Translations under genes and position numbers: made by a program
In this document: one piece after another, positions 27,913 through 35,579 of the stretch
How positions within the stretch are numbered: position 1 is the stretch's first letter
Layout: each line of letters starts with the position of its first letter
Notes under the pieces: generated by a model
Told to the model about the DNA's origin: nothing
The model's database searches: none
Seen by the model: only the letters and a program-made list of their open reading frames with translations
NCBI RefSeq assembly: GCF_005281615.1
Contig: NZ_SZZM01000001.1
Coordinates: 1,707,455-1,771,454 of the forward strand
DNA: 64,000 nucleotides
Direction: 5' to 3'
From: Rhodoligotrophos defluvii
Lineage (GTDB): Bacteria; Pseudomonadota; Alphaproteobacteria; Rhizobiales; Im1

Positions 27913-28403
27913 GGCGCAGGACTCCTTTGATCGGGCGAAGCACGGCGCTCGGCGAACAGGTCCGAAAGCGCCTGTGACGCCGCGATCGCCCTTGGAAAGC
28001 CGGCAGTGACCGTCGTCAGGTAAACGACCTCCTTCAGCTCTTCCTCGGTTGCCCCGAGGTTGAGGGCATAGCCGGCGTGAACTTTCATGAACGCGGGCTC
28101 GCCCATTGCCGCGAAGGCCGCCACCGCGGCGAGCTGGCGCGTCCGGCTGTCAAGTCCCGGCCGCGACCAGACCTCACCCAGCGCATAGCCCTGGGTCGCC
28201 TCGGCAAGGAACGGGAACTCCTGCCGCATGCGCTCGAGCACTGGTTGCGGCGCGCCGTTGTTCAGTTCCCTGACAACGGCATCGCCCCGCCGCTGCCGCT
28301 CTTCGGCCGACTGGGCCCATGCTGTCGCCGGAAGCGCCGCGAGCAGCAGCATGGCCGCAGCGGCACGGTGTCGAAGAGGGGGTGCCATCGCCGCCGCCCT
28401 CAC
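27909..28403 (-). CDS. Carboxymuconolactone decarboxylase-like protein with signal peptide
   Basis: A 164-residue protein with a signal peptide (hydrophobic core AAAAMLLLAALPATAWA) and a single CMD/AhpD-like helical domain: QGYALGEVWSRPGLDSRTRQL and AGYALNLGATEEELKEVV. The CxxC pair that gives AhpD-type proteins peroxidase activity is absent; the position near TVTAGFPRAIAA has no cysteine. It is therefore more like gamma-CMD than AhpD, but its export argues against the cytoplasmic protocatechuate pathway. The GTG at 28403 overlaps the SDR stop; an ATG at 28388 is an alternative. Middle gene of the coupled operon. Confidence 0.82.
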   Translation of the reverse strand: MRAAAMAPPLRHRAAAAMLLLAALPATAWAQSAEERQRRGDAVVRELNNGAPQPVLERMRQEFPFLAEATQGYALGEVWSRPGLDSRTRQLAAVAAFAAMGEPAFMKVHAGYALNLGATEEELKEVVYLTTVTAGFPRAIAASQALSDLFAERRASPDQRSPAP

Positions 28404-29119
28404 ATCGTCCCCGTCGGACGCACGACGATCTCGTTGACGTCGACGTCCTCGGGCTGCTCGATCGCATACCGCACCGCCCGGGCAATCGCATCGGGCTTGA
28501 GGGCGATGGCGCGATAGGTCCGCATCAGCTCCGCAGCGGCCGGATCGGTGATCGTGTCGGCGAGCTCGCTTTCCACGACGCCCGGATGGATGCAGGTGAC
28601 GCGGATCTTGTCGTTCTCCTGCCGCAGGCCGTCAGAGATCGCCCGCACCGCAAATTTGGTCGCGCAGTAGACCGCCGCTGTGGGCACGACGGCAAGCGCT
28701 CCAATCGAGGCGATGTTGATGATGTGGCCCGATCTGCGCTCGGCCATCTCCGGCAGCACGGCGGCGATGCCGTAGAGCACGCCCTTGATGTTGACGTCGA
28801 CCATCCGGTCCCACTCGTCGACCTTGAGCGAGGACATCAAGGAGAGCGGCATGACGCCCGCATTGTTGACGATCACGTCGACGCGCCCGAAGGCTTCGCG
28901 CGCAGCCTCTGCGAAGGCTGCGACGTCGTTCCGGTCGGTGACATCGAGGCTCCGTGTCAGCACCTCGCCGCCGTCCTTGCGGATCTCTTGCGCCAGCGCC
29001 TCCAGCCGACCGGTGCGGCGTGCGCCGAGCATGAGCTTTGCGCCGGCCCTGCCAAGTTCGCGGGCGATGCCGGCGCCGATGCCGCTCGATGCGCCGGTGA
29101 TGAGGATCACCTTGTCCAT
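28400..29119 (-). CDS. SDR-family oxidoreductase
   Basis: A 239-residue classical SDR. TGASSGIG starts near residue 8, ARR after the second strand suggests NADP, NNAG is near 85, and the active site has NIASIGA and YCATK. It resembles the YdfG-like or NADP-dependent 3-hydroxy acid/serine dehydrogenase group. The ATG at 29119 follows AAGGAG; a longer reading to 29179 would enter the regulatory region. It leads an operon with the CMD-like and Atu4866-like genes and is divergent from a LysR gene at 29231. Confidence 0.88.
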   Translation of the reverse strand: MDKVILITGASSGIGAGIARELGRAGAKLMLGARRTGRLEALAQEIRKDGGEVLTRSLDVTDRNDVAAFAEAAREAFGRVDVIVNNAGVMPLSLMSSLKVDEWDRMVDVNIKGVLYGIAAVLPEMAERRSGHIINIASIGALAVVPTAAVYCATKFAVRAISDGLRQENDKIRVTCIHPGVVESELADTITDPAAAELMRTYRAIALKPDAIARAVRYAIEQPEDVDVNEIVVRPTGTM

Positions 29120-29181
29120 GGTTCGTCTCCTTTGCTGAACCGCGTGACGGCGGTTGCGAAGGAGATACACCTGCCCCATTG

Positions 29182-29226
29182 TAGCGATAAGCCGCTCATT
29201 CCTTCATGCGATGGAAAGTATCGCTA
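29182..29226. promoter_or_regulatory. Inverted repeat between SDR operon and LysR gene
   Basis: TAGCGATA at 29182-29189 and TATCGCTA at 29219-29226 are perfect 8-base inverted arms 29 bases apart. The right arm ends four bases before the LysR start codon. Position and shape suit a LysR binding site controlling both the regulator and the divergent SDR operon; binding is inferred. Confidence 0.5.
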
Positions 29227-29230
29227 ACCA

Positions 29231-30121
29231 ATGCAGACGGATTTCAACGCCCTTGCCGTGTTCGCCCTGGTCGCAGAGGAACGGAGCTTTCGCGCCGCGG
29301 CAGACCGCCTCGGCGTGACCCGCTCGGCGGTCAGCCAGACGATAAGGCGGCTCGAAGAGACATTGGGCACGGCGCTGGTCCGGCGAACGACGCGCAGCGT
29401 CAGCCTTACCGAGGCCGGCGAACATCTCCATGCGCAGGTGGCGCCAGCCATTGCCGAGATGCGGGCAGCGACCGAGACAACCGAGAGCCTCAGCGGGCGC
29501 CCGCGCGGGCAATTGCGGCTGGCGGTCTCGTCGATCGCCGAGCGCTTCCTGTCGGGGCCCTTCCTGGCGAGTTTCGCCGAGGCCAACCCCGGGGTTCAGC
29601 TCGACATCAACGTGACCGACGAGGCGTTCGACATCGTCGCCGAGGGCTATGACGCCGGCGTCCGCCTCGGCGAGGTGATCGAGCAGGACATGATCGCCGT
29701 GCCGATTGCTGGGGATGAACGCCAGCTCGCGGTCTGCTCGCCCGCCTACCGGGACCGCTTCGGCGTGCCTTCGCATCCGCGCGAGCTCGCCGCCCACCGC
29801 TGCATCGGCTGGCGTCCGGCGCCCAGGTCCGCGCCCTACCGCTGGGAGTTCGCCGAGGACGGCAAGGAGTTCAGCGTCGCGGTCGAACCGGAGATCACCA
29901 CCAACGACATGGCGCTGATGATCAAGCTGGCCGTCGCGGGCGCTGGCATCACCTTCGGCATGGAGGAGAGCTTTCGCGCACCGATCGACCGGGGCGAGCT
30001 CGTTCCTCTCCTAGAGGACTTCTGCCCGCGCTTCGCCGGCTTCTATCTCTACTATCCGAGCCGCCGGAATATCGCCCCGAAGCTGCGCGCGCTGATCGAG
30101 CATGTGCGACGGCGAGAGTAG
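29231..30121 (+). CDS. LysR-family transcriptional regulator
   Basis: A 296-residue LysR-type regulator. The HTH at about residues 18-58 reads FRAAADRLGVTRSAVSQTIRRLE, followed by LVRRTTRSVSLTEAGE. The effector domain starts near residue 90. This subgroup often sits next to, and controls, an oxidoreductase gene. Here the SDR operon at 27571-29119 is divergent, with an inverted repeat between. The gene's 3' end abuts a degraded AraC gene, which suggests a rearrangement just downstream. Confidence 0.92.
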   Translation: MQTDFNALAVFALVAEERSFRAAADRLGVTRSAVSQTIRRLEETLGTALVRRTTRSVSLTEAGEHLHAQVAPAIAEMRAATETTESLSGRPRGQLRLAVSSIAERFLSGPFLASFAEANPGVQLDINVTDEAFDIVAEGYDAGVRLGEVIEQDMIAVPIAGDERQLAVCSPAYRDRFGVPSHPRELAAHRCIGWRPAPRSAPYRWEFAEDGKEFSVAVEPEITTNDMALMIKLAVAGAGITFGMEESFRAPIDRGELVPLLEDFCPRFAGFYLYYPSRRNIAPKLRALIEHVRRRE

Positions 30122-30136
30122 TAGCTTCGATGACGG

Positions 30137-30355
30137 GCGTGGAAGGAGGACACACTCATGCCGGCGACATCCGCCAGCTGTTGTACCCCGATCGGCTTGG
30201 CGAAGTTCCCGCGAATGAGCGCCACCGCGCGCGCGATGCGATGCGCGCGGCTGTCGGTTACGCCGAGTTTGCGAATGTCTCCGCCGTGCCGACCTGAAAA
30301 GCAGCCAGAAATGCAGTTCCCGGATGAATTGCGCCCGGAGAATTCGCACCGACCC
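30137..30355 (-). pseudogene. Remnant of an AraC-family regulator, frameshifted and truncated
   Basis: On the minus strand, from about 30353, one frame reads VRILRAQFIRELHFWLL. One base later the reading continues in the next frame as GRHGGDIRKLGVTDSRAHR, then IARAVALIRGNFAKP and LADVAGMSVSSFH, ending near 30137. Together these match the N-terminal AraC_N end and the first HTH helices of AraC-type regulators. The frame changes at the AAAA run 30297-30300, where removing one T from the minus strand restores the frame. The second half of the HTH domain is missing where the sequence meets the LysR 3' end. Confidence 0.72.
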
Positions 30356-30375
30356 CGGCCGGTCGAGAGTGGAAT

Positions 30376-30576
30376 TTACATCGCCCCTCGGCCGGTGATC
30401 ACGCTGCCGCTGCTTGCTGGAACTCGCCCCGCAATGATGTTGAGAAGCGTCGTCTTGCCTGATCCCGAAGGTCCCAGGAGCGCTGCGACCTCTCCCGCGC
30501 GAAAGCCGATATTGATGCCCTCCAGCACCGCATTGCGCCCGAAGTGCTTCGAAACGTCCTTCAAGGTGATATCCAT
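30376..30576 (-). pseudogene. 5' fragment of an ABC transporter ATP-binding protein
   Basis: A 66-codon frame starting MDITLKDVSKHFGRNAVLEG, with a full Walker A (LLGPSGSGKTTLLN), then stopping after SSGSVITGRG. Signature and Walker B motifs are absent here, so it cannot be a working ATPase. It resembles the start of nitrate/sulfonate/taurine-type (SsuB/TauB) ATPases. The break lies a few bases from the start of the AraC remnant at 30355, so both were probably truncated by one deletion. The rest of the transporter is not in the window. Confidence 0.72.
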
Positions 30577-31029
30577 CAGCTGCGTTCCCTGGCGGTGGCA
30601 GGCTTATCCAGTGTGGCGGTGCGCTCGGAGGCCATGGCTCAAGCCACGAGCTCGATGGCGATGCAACAGACCGCCAAAATGACACCCATACAATCCGGGC
30701 GAATGACACTTGATCGCGTGCACCACATTTTCGAGCATAGGCCACGACTCGCTGAGGCGCTCTGCGAGGGCTCGAGCACTTCAGGCTATGGCCGTATCGG
30801 CTTCAGAGAGCTGGTCCGGCTTACGGAGCTCGGGTACCTGATACGGGGGCGATCGCACGTGCTTTTCTATGTGAGGCCGTGATAGAGACAAGCCTGCTGA
30901 TTTCACCAACCCTTTGTTACCTGTGTGACTTAGTGGGTCACCGATAATGAAACCGCTCGGATGATCTTCCCGTTCTGTGTTGTGCCCGTGGAGGTGACGG
31001 GCGTACACAGACAATGGGGGAGAGGACCC
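30577..31029. other. No recognisable gene
   Basis: Short open frames here lack family features and normal codon bias. The stretch joins the ABC-ATPase fragment to the small protein at 31030 and may contain further degraded sequence. GGGGGAGAGG just before 31030 is the ribosome binding site of the next gene. Confidence 0.5.
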
Positions 31030-31362
31030 ATGCGCTGTTCTGACGATCTCGAATATGCCGTTCGGGACACATTGGTCCTGGCCGGAGCGATCAAGGACTG
31101 CCCGATCCACCCTGAGGTAACCATCAGAACTGGAGATCACGACGCGGAGTGCCGGGCTTTTGAGCAGATGAGCGCCTGGTCAAAGACGGATGGGTCTATG
31201 TGGACGCCCCAAGAAGTTAGGGATGCAATCCACAACGAACTGGTGTTGGCGGCACATCCGAAATGTCCGGTCTGTCAGCACGTCAAGCAGCAAGCGCAAT
31301 TCACTGGCTGCTCTTCTGTCCCAGAGTGGCCGAGGCGCTCGCCGGTACTCCTACCTTACTGA
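31030..31362 (+). CDS. Small hypothetical protein with internal repeat
   Basis: A 110-residue protein preceded by a strong GGGGGAGAGG ribosome binding site. It contains two related halves: AVRDTLVLAGAIKDCPIHPEV and, about 55 residues later, AIHNELVLAAHPKCPVCQHV (each shown here within the first 20 or so residues of its half). The second has a CxxC pair. I recall similar short proteins in rhizobial genomes with no assigned function, but cannot confirm it. The last 25 residues are less regular and may have changed by recombination. It is flanked by remnants on the left and a terminator-like hairpin on the right. Confidence 0.5.
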   Translation: MRCSDDLEYAVRDTLVLAGAIKDCPIHPEVTIRTGDHDAECRAFEQMSAWSKTDGSMWTPQEVRDAIHNELVLAAHPKCPVCQHVKQQAQFTGCSSVPEWPRRSPVLLPY

Positions 31363-31509
31363 TGACCTGGCGGCTGCTAGCAAGCGTATCCTTGCAGCGC
31401 TGCAAACCTTGCGTTCCGACGGGATATCCCTTGTCAATACTCCCGGCAGGGGGCTCCAGCCCCATCGTCGCGCATTCTCCATGCGCTCGCGACATGGCGG
31501 TGCTAGGGA

Positions 31510-31536
31510 AAAGCCCGCTGCGGTCCGGCGGGCTTT
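31510..31536. terminator. Hairpin terminator between convergent genes
   Basis: AAAGCCCGC (31510-31518) and GCGGGCTTT (31528-31536) form a perfect nine-base-pair stem with a nine-base loop. The A and T runs at the two ends let it act in both directions, for the + gene ending at 31362 and the minus gene ending at 31617. Confidence 0.6.
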
Positions 31537-31616
31537 CGTGCTTAGTTGCGCAACCTCGTAGTATATGAGCTGATTTAGGCCCCAAGTCGGGTTCGTGTTG
31601 CTCAGACGATTTGAGC

Positions 31617-31748
31617 TCAGCTATGGGTCTGCTGTTGCGGCATGTCATACTCTTCCACATGTGGATCGAGATGCACCACGAACGGCTTGAGCGGGTTCCG
31701 CTTGGAATGCCCAAGCGACCTGGTAAGCAGCTTGCTGGGCCCGCTCAT
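31617..31748 (-). CDS. Small ORF (43 residues) coupled to the PRTase gene
   Basis: An ATG at 31746-31748 overlaps the stop of the upstream phosphoribosyltransferase gene in an ATGA arrangement, and GGAAGGAG lies directly before it. The 43 codons encode a basic N-terminus (MSGPSKLLTRSLGHSKRNP), then LKPFVVHLDPHVEEYDMPQ and a Gln-rich end. No family is recognised. The coupling and amino acid make-up favour a real small protein, but length alone cannot prove it. A bidirectional hairpin lies about 80 bases beyond its stop. Confidence 0.5.
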   Translation of the reverse strand: MSGPSKLLTRSLGHSKRNPLKPFVVHLDPHVEEYDMPQQQTHS

Positions 31749-32419
31749 CTCCTTCCCTGCGCTTGCCTAGCAACGAAATCCGCACCATGCGCATACTGAA
31801 CATTTACCGGCACTCCCGCCCTGCAGAGGGGACAGTTCGCCGCGGGCCACGATGGGATTTTGCACTCGAGGAGGTAACGCAAGTCGGTAACGCCACAATC
31901 GGCGGGTCTAGCGTTGCCACGGGTAATTATTGCGGCCGCGGCAACGACCGTTCCCCCACACTGCAAAACGGCATCCACAGTCTCGCGCATCGCAAGGCCC
32001 GTATTGACCACGTCATCGACCACGACGACCCGCTTGCCATTCACGACCTTGTCATAGCCGCGGCGAAGCACGAATGGCGCTCGGAGTGGCCCTCCCGGGG
32101 CTGACGCAGGCCGATCGCTGTGCTCAGCGAAAACAGAAAGCACTCCCAGCGCATGGGCGGTCCATTGCGAGACGATCAGCCCGCCTGTTGCCGGCCCGCA
32201 TATCACCTCCGCATCGAGGTCCCGTATCAAATCAGCGAGCATTGCGCAAAGACCATCCTCGCGATCTGGGCGCTCGTTGATGACGTCCTTGTCGATCCAG
32301 CCACTCCCGTGCTGGCCGGAATCATAGACGAAATGATCGTCCGACAGAATTGCCCCCGATTGATCGAGAATCCGGCGAGTTCGTTCCGCGTATTGTCGCA
32401 TCTTTTCTGCCGAGAGCAT
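31745..32419 (-). CDS. Orotate phosphoribosyltransferase-like protein
   Basis: A 224-residue type I phosphoribosyltransferase. The PRPP motif is RVVVVDDVVNTG near residue 132. The N-terminal part has DSGQHGSGWIDKDVI, which corresponds to the FxxxSG..SxxYxDxR region of PyrE, and VICGPATGGLIVS near residue 72. The C-terminus has a CPLC pair. A true PyrE is not expected beside a TRAP transporter, so it may be a paralogue that attaches or removes ribose phosphate from the substrate of the adjacent catabolic genes. It is divergent from the TRAP operon and may share its regulatory region. Confidence 0.8.
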   Translation of the reverse strand: MLSAEKMRQYAERTRRILDQSGAILSDDHFVYDSGQHGSGWIDKDVINERPDREDGLCAMLADLIRDLDAEVICGPATGGLIVSQWTAHALGVLSVFAEHSDRPASAPGGPLRAPFVLRRGYDKVVNGKRVVVVDDVVNTGLAMRETVDAVLQCGGTVVAAAAIITRGNARPADCGVTDLRYLLECKIPSWPAANCPLCRAGVPVNVQYAHGADFVARQAQGRR

Positions 32420-32557
32420 CTCTTCCCTCCTCGTACGAACAGTATAAGTCTTAGATTAGGCGGCATCCAGACGATGCCTTCCAGGCAAGCTTGCAGGTGT
32501 GGGCATAGATGCGGGCGCGATCGCGGAAGATCCGGCCATCGGCTCCGCGCGATAGAA

Positions 32558-32593
32558 AAATCCGAAGGTCACCTTCGTAACATTGTAATTCCC
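32558..32593 (+). promoter_or_regulatory. Bipartite element before the TRAP operon (copy 1)
   Basis: AAATCCGAAGG at 32558-32568 and GTAATTCCC at 32585-32593 are separated by 16 bases. The same two blocks with the same 16-base spacing occur at 36562-36597 before the Rieske operon. Here the left block also forms a perfect dyad, CGAAGGT-C-ACCTTCG (32563-32577). The element is 112 bases before the TRAP gene start and likely binds the LysR protein encoded at 35580-36503. The rest of 32420-32704 holds no gene. Confidence 0.65.
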
Positions 32594-32704
32594 GAACTAT
32601 TGGAGAGTGGACAGACTTAACCGGTCACACAGAAAAATCTGCCTTGGGCTGGCCCCACCGGAGTTGTGGGCCAAGTCTGGCACAAAAAGGAAGGGGGGAC
32701 TTCC

Positions 32705-33706
32705 ATGAAACGGTTGCTTCTTATTGCATTGGGCGCCGTTGCGCTGATGGCCGCTGACCAAGCGTTCGCGCAGAACCATGTCTGGGACATGCCGAACGAG
32801 TATCCGGCAACATCGATTCAGGGAGAGGGCGACCGCCGTTTCGGCGAACTTCTGCACAAGAAGTCAGACGGGCAGATCAAGATCGTACACCATTTCGGAG
32901 GGTCGCTCGGATTTCGCTCGCGGGACCAGCTGGATGCCGTGGCTGACGGCGCCGTGGTGCTCGCCAACACCTTCGTGCCGCCTCTAGGCGGGATCGATCC
33001 CATTTTCCTGCTGTCGTCCCTGCCATTCATGGCGGCGAATGCCAAAGAGGCTCGACTTCTCTACGAAGTGGCTAAGCCCTACTATGAGCAAGTCTATGCG
33101 GCGCACAATCAGAAGCTTCTTTACGCTTCGCCATGGCCGCAGAGCGGGCTCTGGGGCCGAGCGCCCGCGGACTCGATGCAGGCGTTGCAGGGGCTTAAGT
33201 TACGCACCTATGACGTCAACGGCACCCGGGCGTTCCAGGCTGCAGGAGCGGCGCCGATCCAGCTGAGTTGGGCCGACATCATCCCGCAGGTGTCCACCGG
33301 CGGCATCGATGCCGTTCTGACCTCGATCGAATCGGGGATCAGCGCGAGTTTCGACGACTACCTCAAGTTTTTCACTCAGCTCAACTACGATTCCACCATC
33401 AACATGGTTACGATGAATCTCGATACGTGGAATGGTCTGTCAAAGGAGCATCAAGCGGCAGTCATCGAGGCGGCGAAGGAGACCGAAGACTATCTCTGGA
33501 CAGAGATCGAGAAAGTTGTCGAGCGGCGATATCAGACGGCCCGCGAACGGGGTGTTACCGTGGTTCAGGACGTCCAAGACGGCTACCGCGAGAAGCTAAG
33601 GGAACTCGCCGAGCCGGTTATCCGAGCCTGGGCCGCCTCGGCCGGTGAAAAAGGAGAACGCCTCATCGCCGAATATCGCGCGCGCCTCGGCCAAGCCGGC
33701 GAGTAA
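32705..33706 (+). CDS. TRAP transporter substrate-binding protein (DctP family)
   Basis: A 333-residue periplasmic binding protein of a tripartite ATP-independent transporter. The signal peptide ends at about AFA before QNHVW. The mature protein has the DctP features HKKSDGQIKIVHHFGGSLG, LPFMAANAKEARLLYE and LRTYDVNGTRAFQAAGAAP, in which the Arg normally binds the substrate carboxylate. The ATG follows GGAAGGGGGG. The permease genes follow at once. The ligand is probably an organic acid that the downstream Rieske cluster degrades. Confidence 0.92.
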   Translation: MKRLLLIALGAVALMAADQAFAQNHVWDMPNEYPATSIQGEGDRRFGELLHKKSDGQIKIVHHFGGSLGFRSRDQLDAVADGAVVLANTFVPPLGGIDPIFLLSSLPFMAANAKEARLLYEVAKPYYEQVYAAHNQKLLYASPWPQSGLWGRAPADSMQALQGLKLRTYDVNGTRAFQAAGAAPIQLSWADIIPQVSTGGIDAVLTSIESGISASFDDYLKFFTQLNYDSTINMVTMNLDTWNGLSKEHQAAVIEAAKETEDYLWTEIEKVVERRYQTARERGVTVVQDVQDGYREKLRELAEPVIRAWAASAGEKGERLIAEYRARLGQAGE

Positions 33707-34240
33707 ATGCTCATGAAGGTCGTCTTAGACCTGGTGAGCTGGATCTCGCGCGCGGGCGCGGTGATCGCTGCCATCCTGGTGGTTGCGATGACTGGCCATA
33801 TTCTCCTAGAGATCCTTTTGCGGGTGGCGTTCTCGCGCTCCACCTATGTGCTGGAGGAGTTCGTCGGCTACGGGATCGCCGGCGCCAGCTTCATGGCCCT
33901 GGCCTATACGCTCGAGACCGAGGGGCACATTCGCGTCAATCTCTTGCTGACGCGACTGGGCGATTCCCCGCTGCGCAAGCTGGTCGAGCTGCTTTGCATC
34001 GGCACCTCGTTCGCCTTGACACTGTTCCTTTGCCTCTACTTCTGGCGTTCCATCAGCCGCAACTGGGCGCGCGGCGCGGTCAGCGAGACCATTGCCCAGG
34101 TACCGCTCTGGATCCCCGAAGGCTTCGTTCTGCTCGGATTGGGCATCTTCGCCCTGCAGCTTGTGGCTCGTGCATTGCGGGTCCTGGTGGGATCGCCCTC
34201 GCCGCGGGCGTCCCTGGTCCCCTCGCCGGATGGACAATGA
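33707..34240 (+). CDS. TRAP transporter small permease (DctQ family)
   Basis: A 177-residue protein with four hydrophobic segments (about 8-30, 45-65, 84-108, 130-155), as in DctQ subunits that bridge the large permease and the binding protein. The segment VLEEFVGYGIAGASFMALAY is typical. Its ATG directly follows the DctP stop, and it overlaps the start of the large permease gene by 11 bases. Confidence 0.88.
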   Translation: MLMKVVLDLVSWISRAGAVIAAILVVAMTGHILLEILLRVAFSRSTYVLEEFVGYGIAGASFMALAYTLETEGHIRVNLLLTRLGDSPLRKLVELLCIGTSFALTLFLCLYFWRSISRNWARGAVSETIAQVPLWIPEGFVLLGLGIFALQLVARALRVLVGSPSPRASLVPSPDGQ

Positions 34241-35558
34241 GGAAACGCCGTTGGACGCCTTGTTTCCCGCATTTCTGCTTCTTTCGTTCCTGATCCTTGC
34301 GCTGGGAATGGGGCTCTGGGTCTTCGCAGGCCTGCTTCTCGTCACCGTCTTCGGCCTCGGCGTCATAGCGGATTTTTCGCCGGACAGGATTGGCGTCATC
34401 GCGCGGTCCGTTCTCTGGAAGAGCGCGACGACATGGGAACTGGCGGCCATCCCGCTATTCATCTGGATGGGCGAGATCATTTTCCGCACGGACATCTCAG
34501 AACGACTGTTTCGGGGACTTGCGCCACTGGTGGAAGGCATACCGGGACGCCTGCTGCATACCAACGTGATGGGTTGCACGCTCTTTGCCGCCATGAGCGG
34601 GTCGACGGCAGCAACGACCGCAACGATCGGCAAGATCACCACGACGGCCTTGGCTGAACGGAAATATTACGCGCCGCTTGCCGTGGGATCGCTCGCAGGT
34701 GCGGGAAGCCTGGGCCTCCTCATCCCGCCCTCTATCGTCATGATCATCTATGGTGTGCTTGCAGAGGTTTCGATCGCGAGGCTTTTTGCCGCCGGGGTTC
34801 TACCTGGACTGATGCTGGCGGCGCTCTTCTCCGGCTACATCATGCTCCAATGCGTGCTTCACCCGCAATTCGCACCGAAGGGCGTGACATCCCTCACCTT
34901 TGCGCAGCTCGGCCGCTCCTTTGTGGACCTGTTGCCGATTTTCGCACTCATCGTGATCGTGCTGGGCGGCATCTATTCCGGCCTGGCCACGCCATCGGAA
35001 GCGGCAGCACTGGGCGTGGGGGCGACAATCCTGCTGACCTACATGATGCGCTGCCTTACGCTGGAGGTGCTCGTGGAATCGCTGATGTCAGCCGTCCGCA
35101 CCTCGTGCATGGTCGTGGCCATCCTGATGGCTGCTGCCCTCTTGTCATCGACAATGGGCTATCTGCACATTCCGATGAATATTGCTAACGCCATCGCTGA
35201 GGCGAACTTCTCGCCACTGGCGCTGCTCTTGATGCTGGCCGCATTCTATATCGTGTTGGGCCTGTTCCTGGACGGCATTTCAATCGTAGTGATGAGTCTG
35301 CCTATCACGCTCCCGATCGTCGTTCAGGCAGGGTACGATCCTCTCTGGTTCGGGGTCTTTCTCGTGCTAATGGTCGAGATGGGTATGATCACGCCGCCAG
35401 TGGGTTTCAACTTGTTCGTCATTCAGGGGTTAACCGGTCAGCCGCTGGGCGAGGTGTCGTGGGCCGCTTTTCCCTTCTTCCTGGTCATGTGCCTGGCCGT
35501 GGCCATCCTCGCCATTGAACCTCGGATAGCCCTGTTCCTGCCAAGCCTGATGCCCTGA
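34230..35558 (+). CDS. TRAP transporter large permease (DctM family)
   Basis: A 442-residue membrane protein with about 12 hydrophobic segments, the DctM subunit that couples Na+ entry to solute uptake. Family blocks include AAMSGSTAATTATIGKITT, GSLAGAGSLGLLIPPSIVMI, GIYSGLATPSEAAALG and MITPPVGFNLFVIQG. The ATG at 34230 overlaps the end of the DctQ gene. The reading frame is open further upstream, but homology starts here. It is convergent with the LysR gene that ends at 35580. Confidence 0.92.
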   Translation: MDNEETPLDALFPAFLLLSFLILALGMGLWVFAGLLLVTVFGLGVIADFSPDRIGVIARSVLWKSATTWELAAIPLFIWMGEIIFRTDISERLFRGLAPLVEGIPGRLLHTNVMGCTLFAAMSGSTAATTATIGKITTTALAERKYYAPLAVGSLAGAGSLGLLIPPSIVMIIYGVLAEVSIARLFAAGVLPGLMLAALFSGYIMLQCVLHPQFAPKGVTSLTFAQLGRSFVDLLPIFALIVIVLGGIYSGLATPSEAAALGVGATILLTYMMRCLTLEVLVESLMSAVRTSCMVVAILMAAALLSSTMGYLHIPMNIANAIAEANFSPLALLLMLAAFYIVLGLFLDGISIVVMSLPITLPIVVQAGYDPLWFGVFLVLMVEMGMITPPVGFNLFVIQGLTGQPLGEVSWAAFPFFLVMCLAVAILAIEPRIALFLPSLMP

Positions 35559-35579
35559 CGAACGGGAAGCCTCCCTAGG

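Noticed and set aside
31301-31714. 137-codon minus-strand frame upstream of the hairpin
   Set aside because: It runs through the terminator hairpin and overlaps the better-supported 43-codon ORF in another frame; composition is not protein-like.
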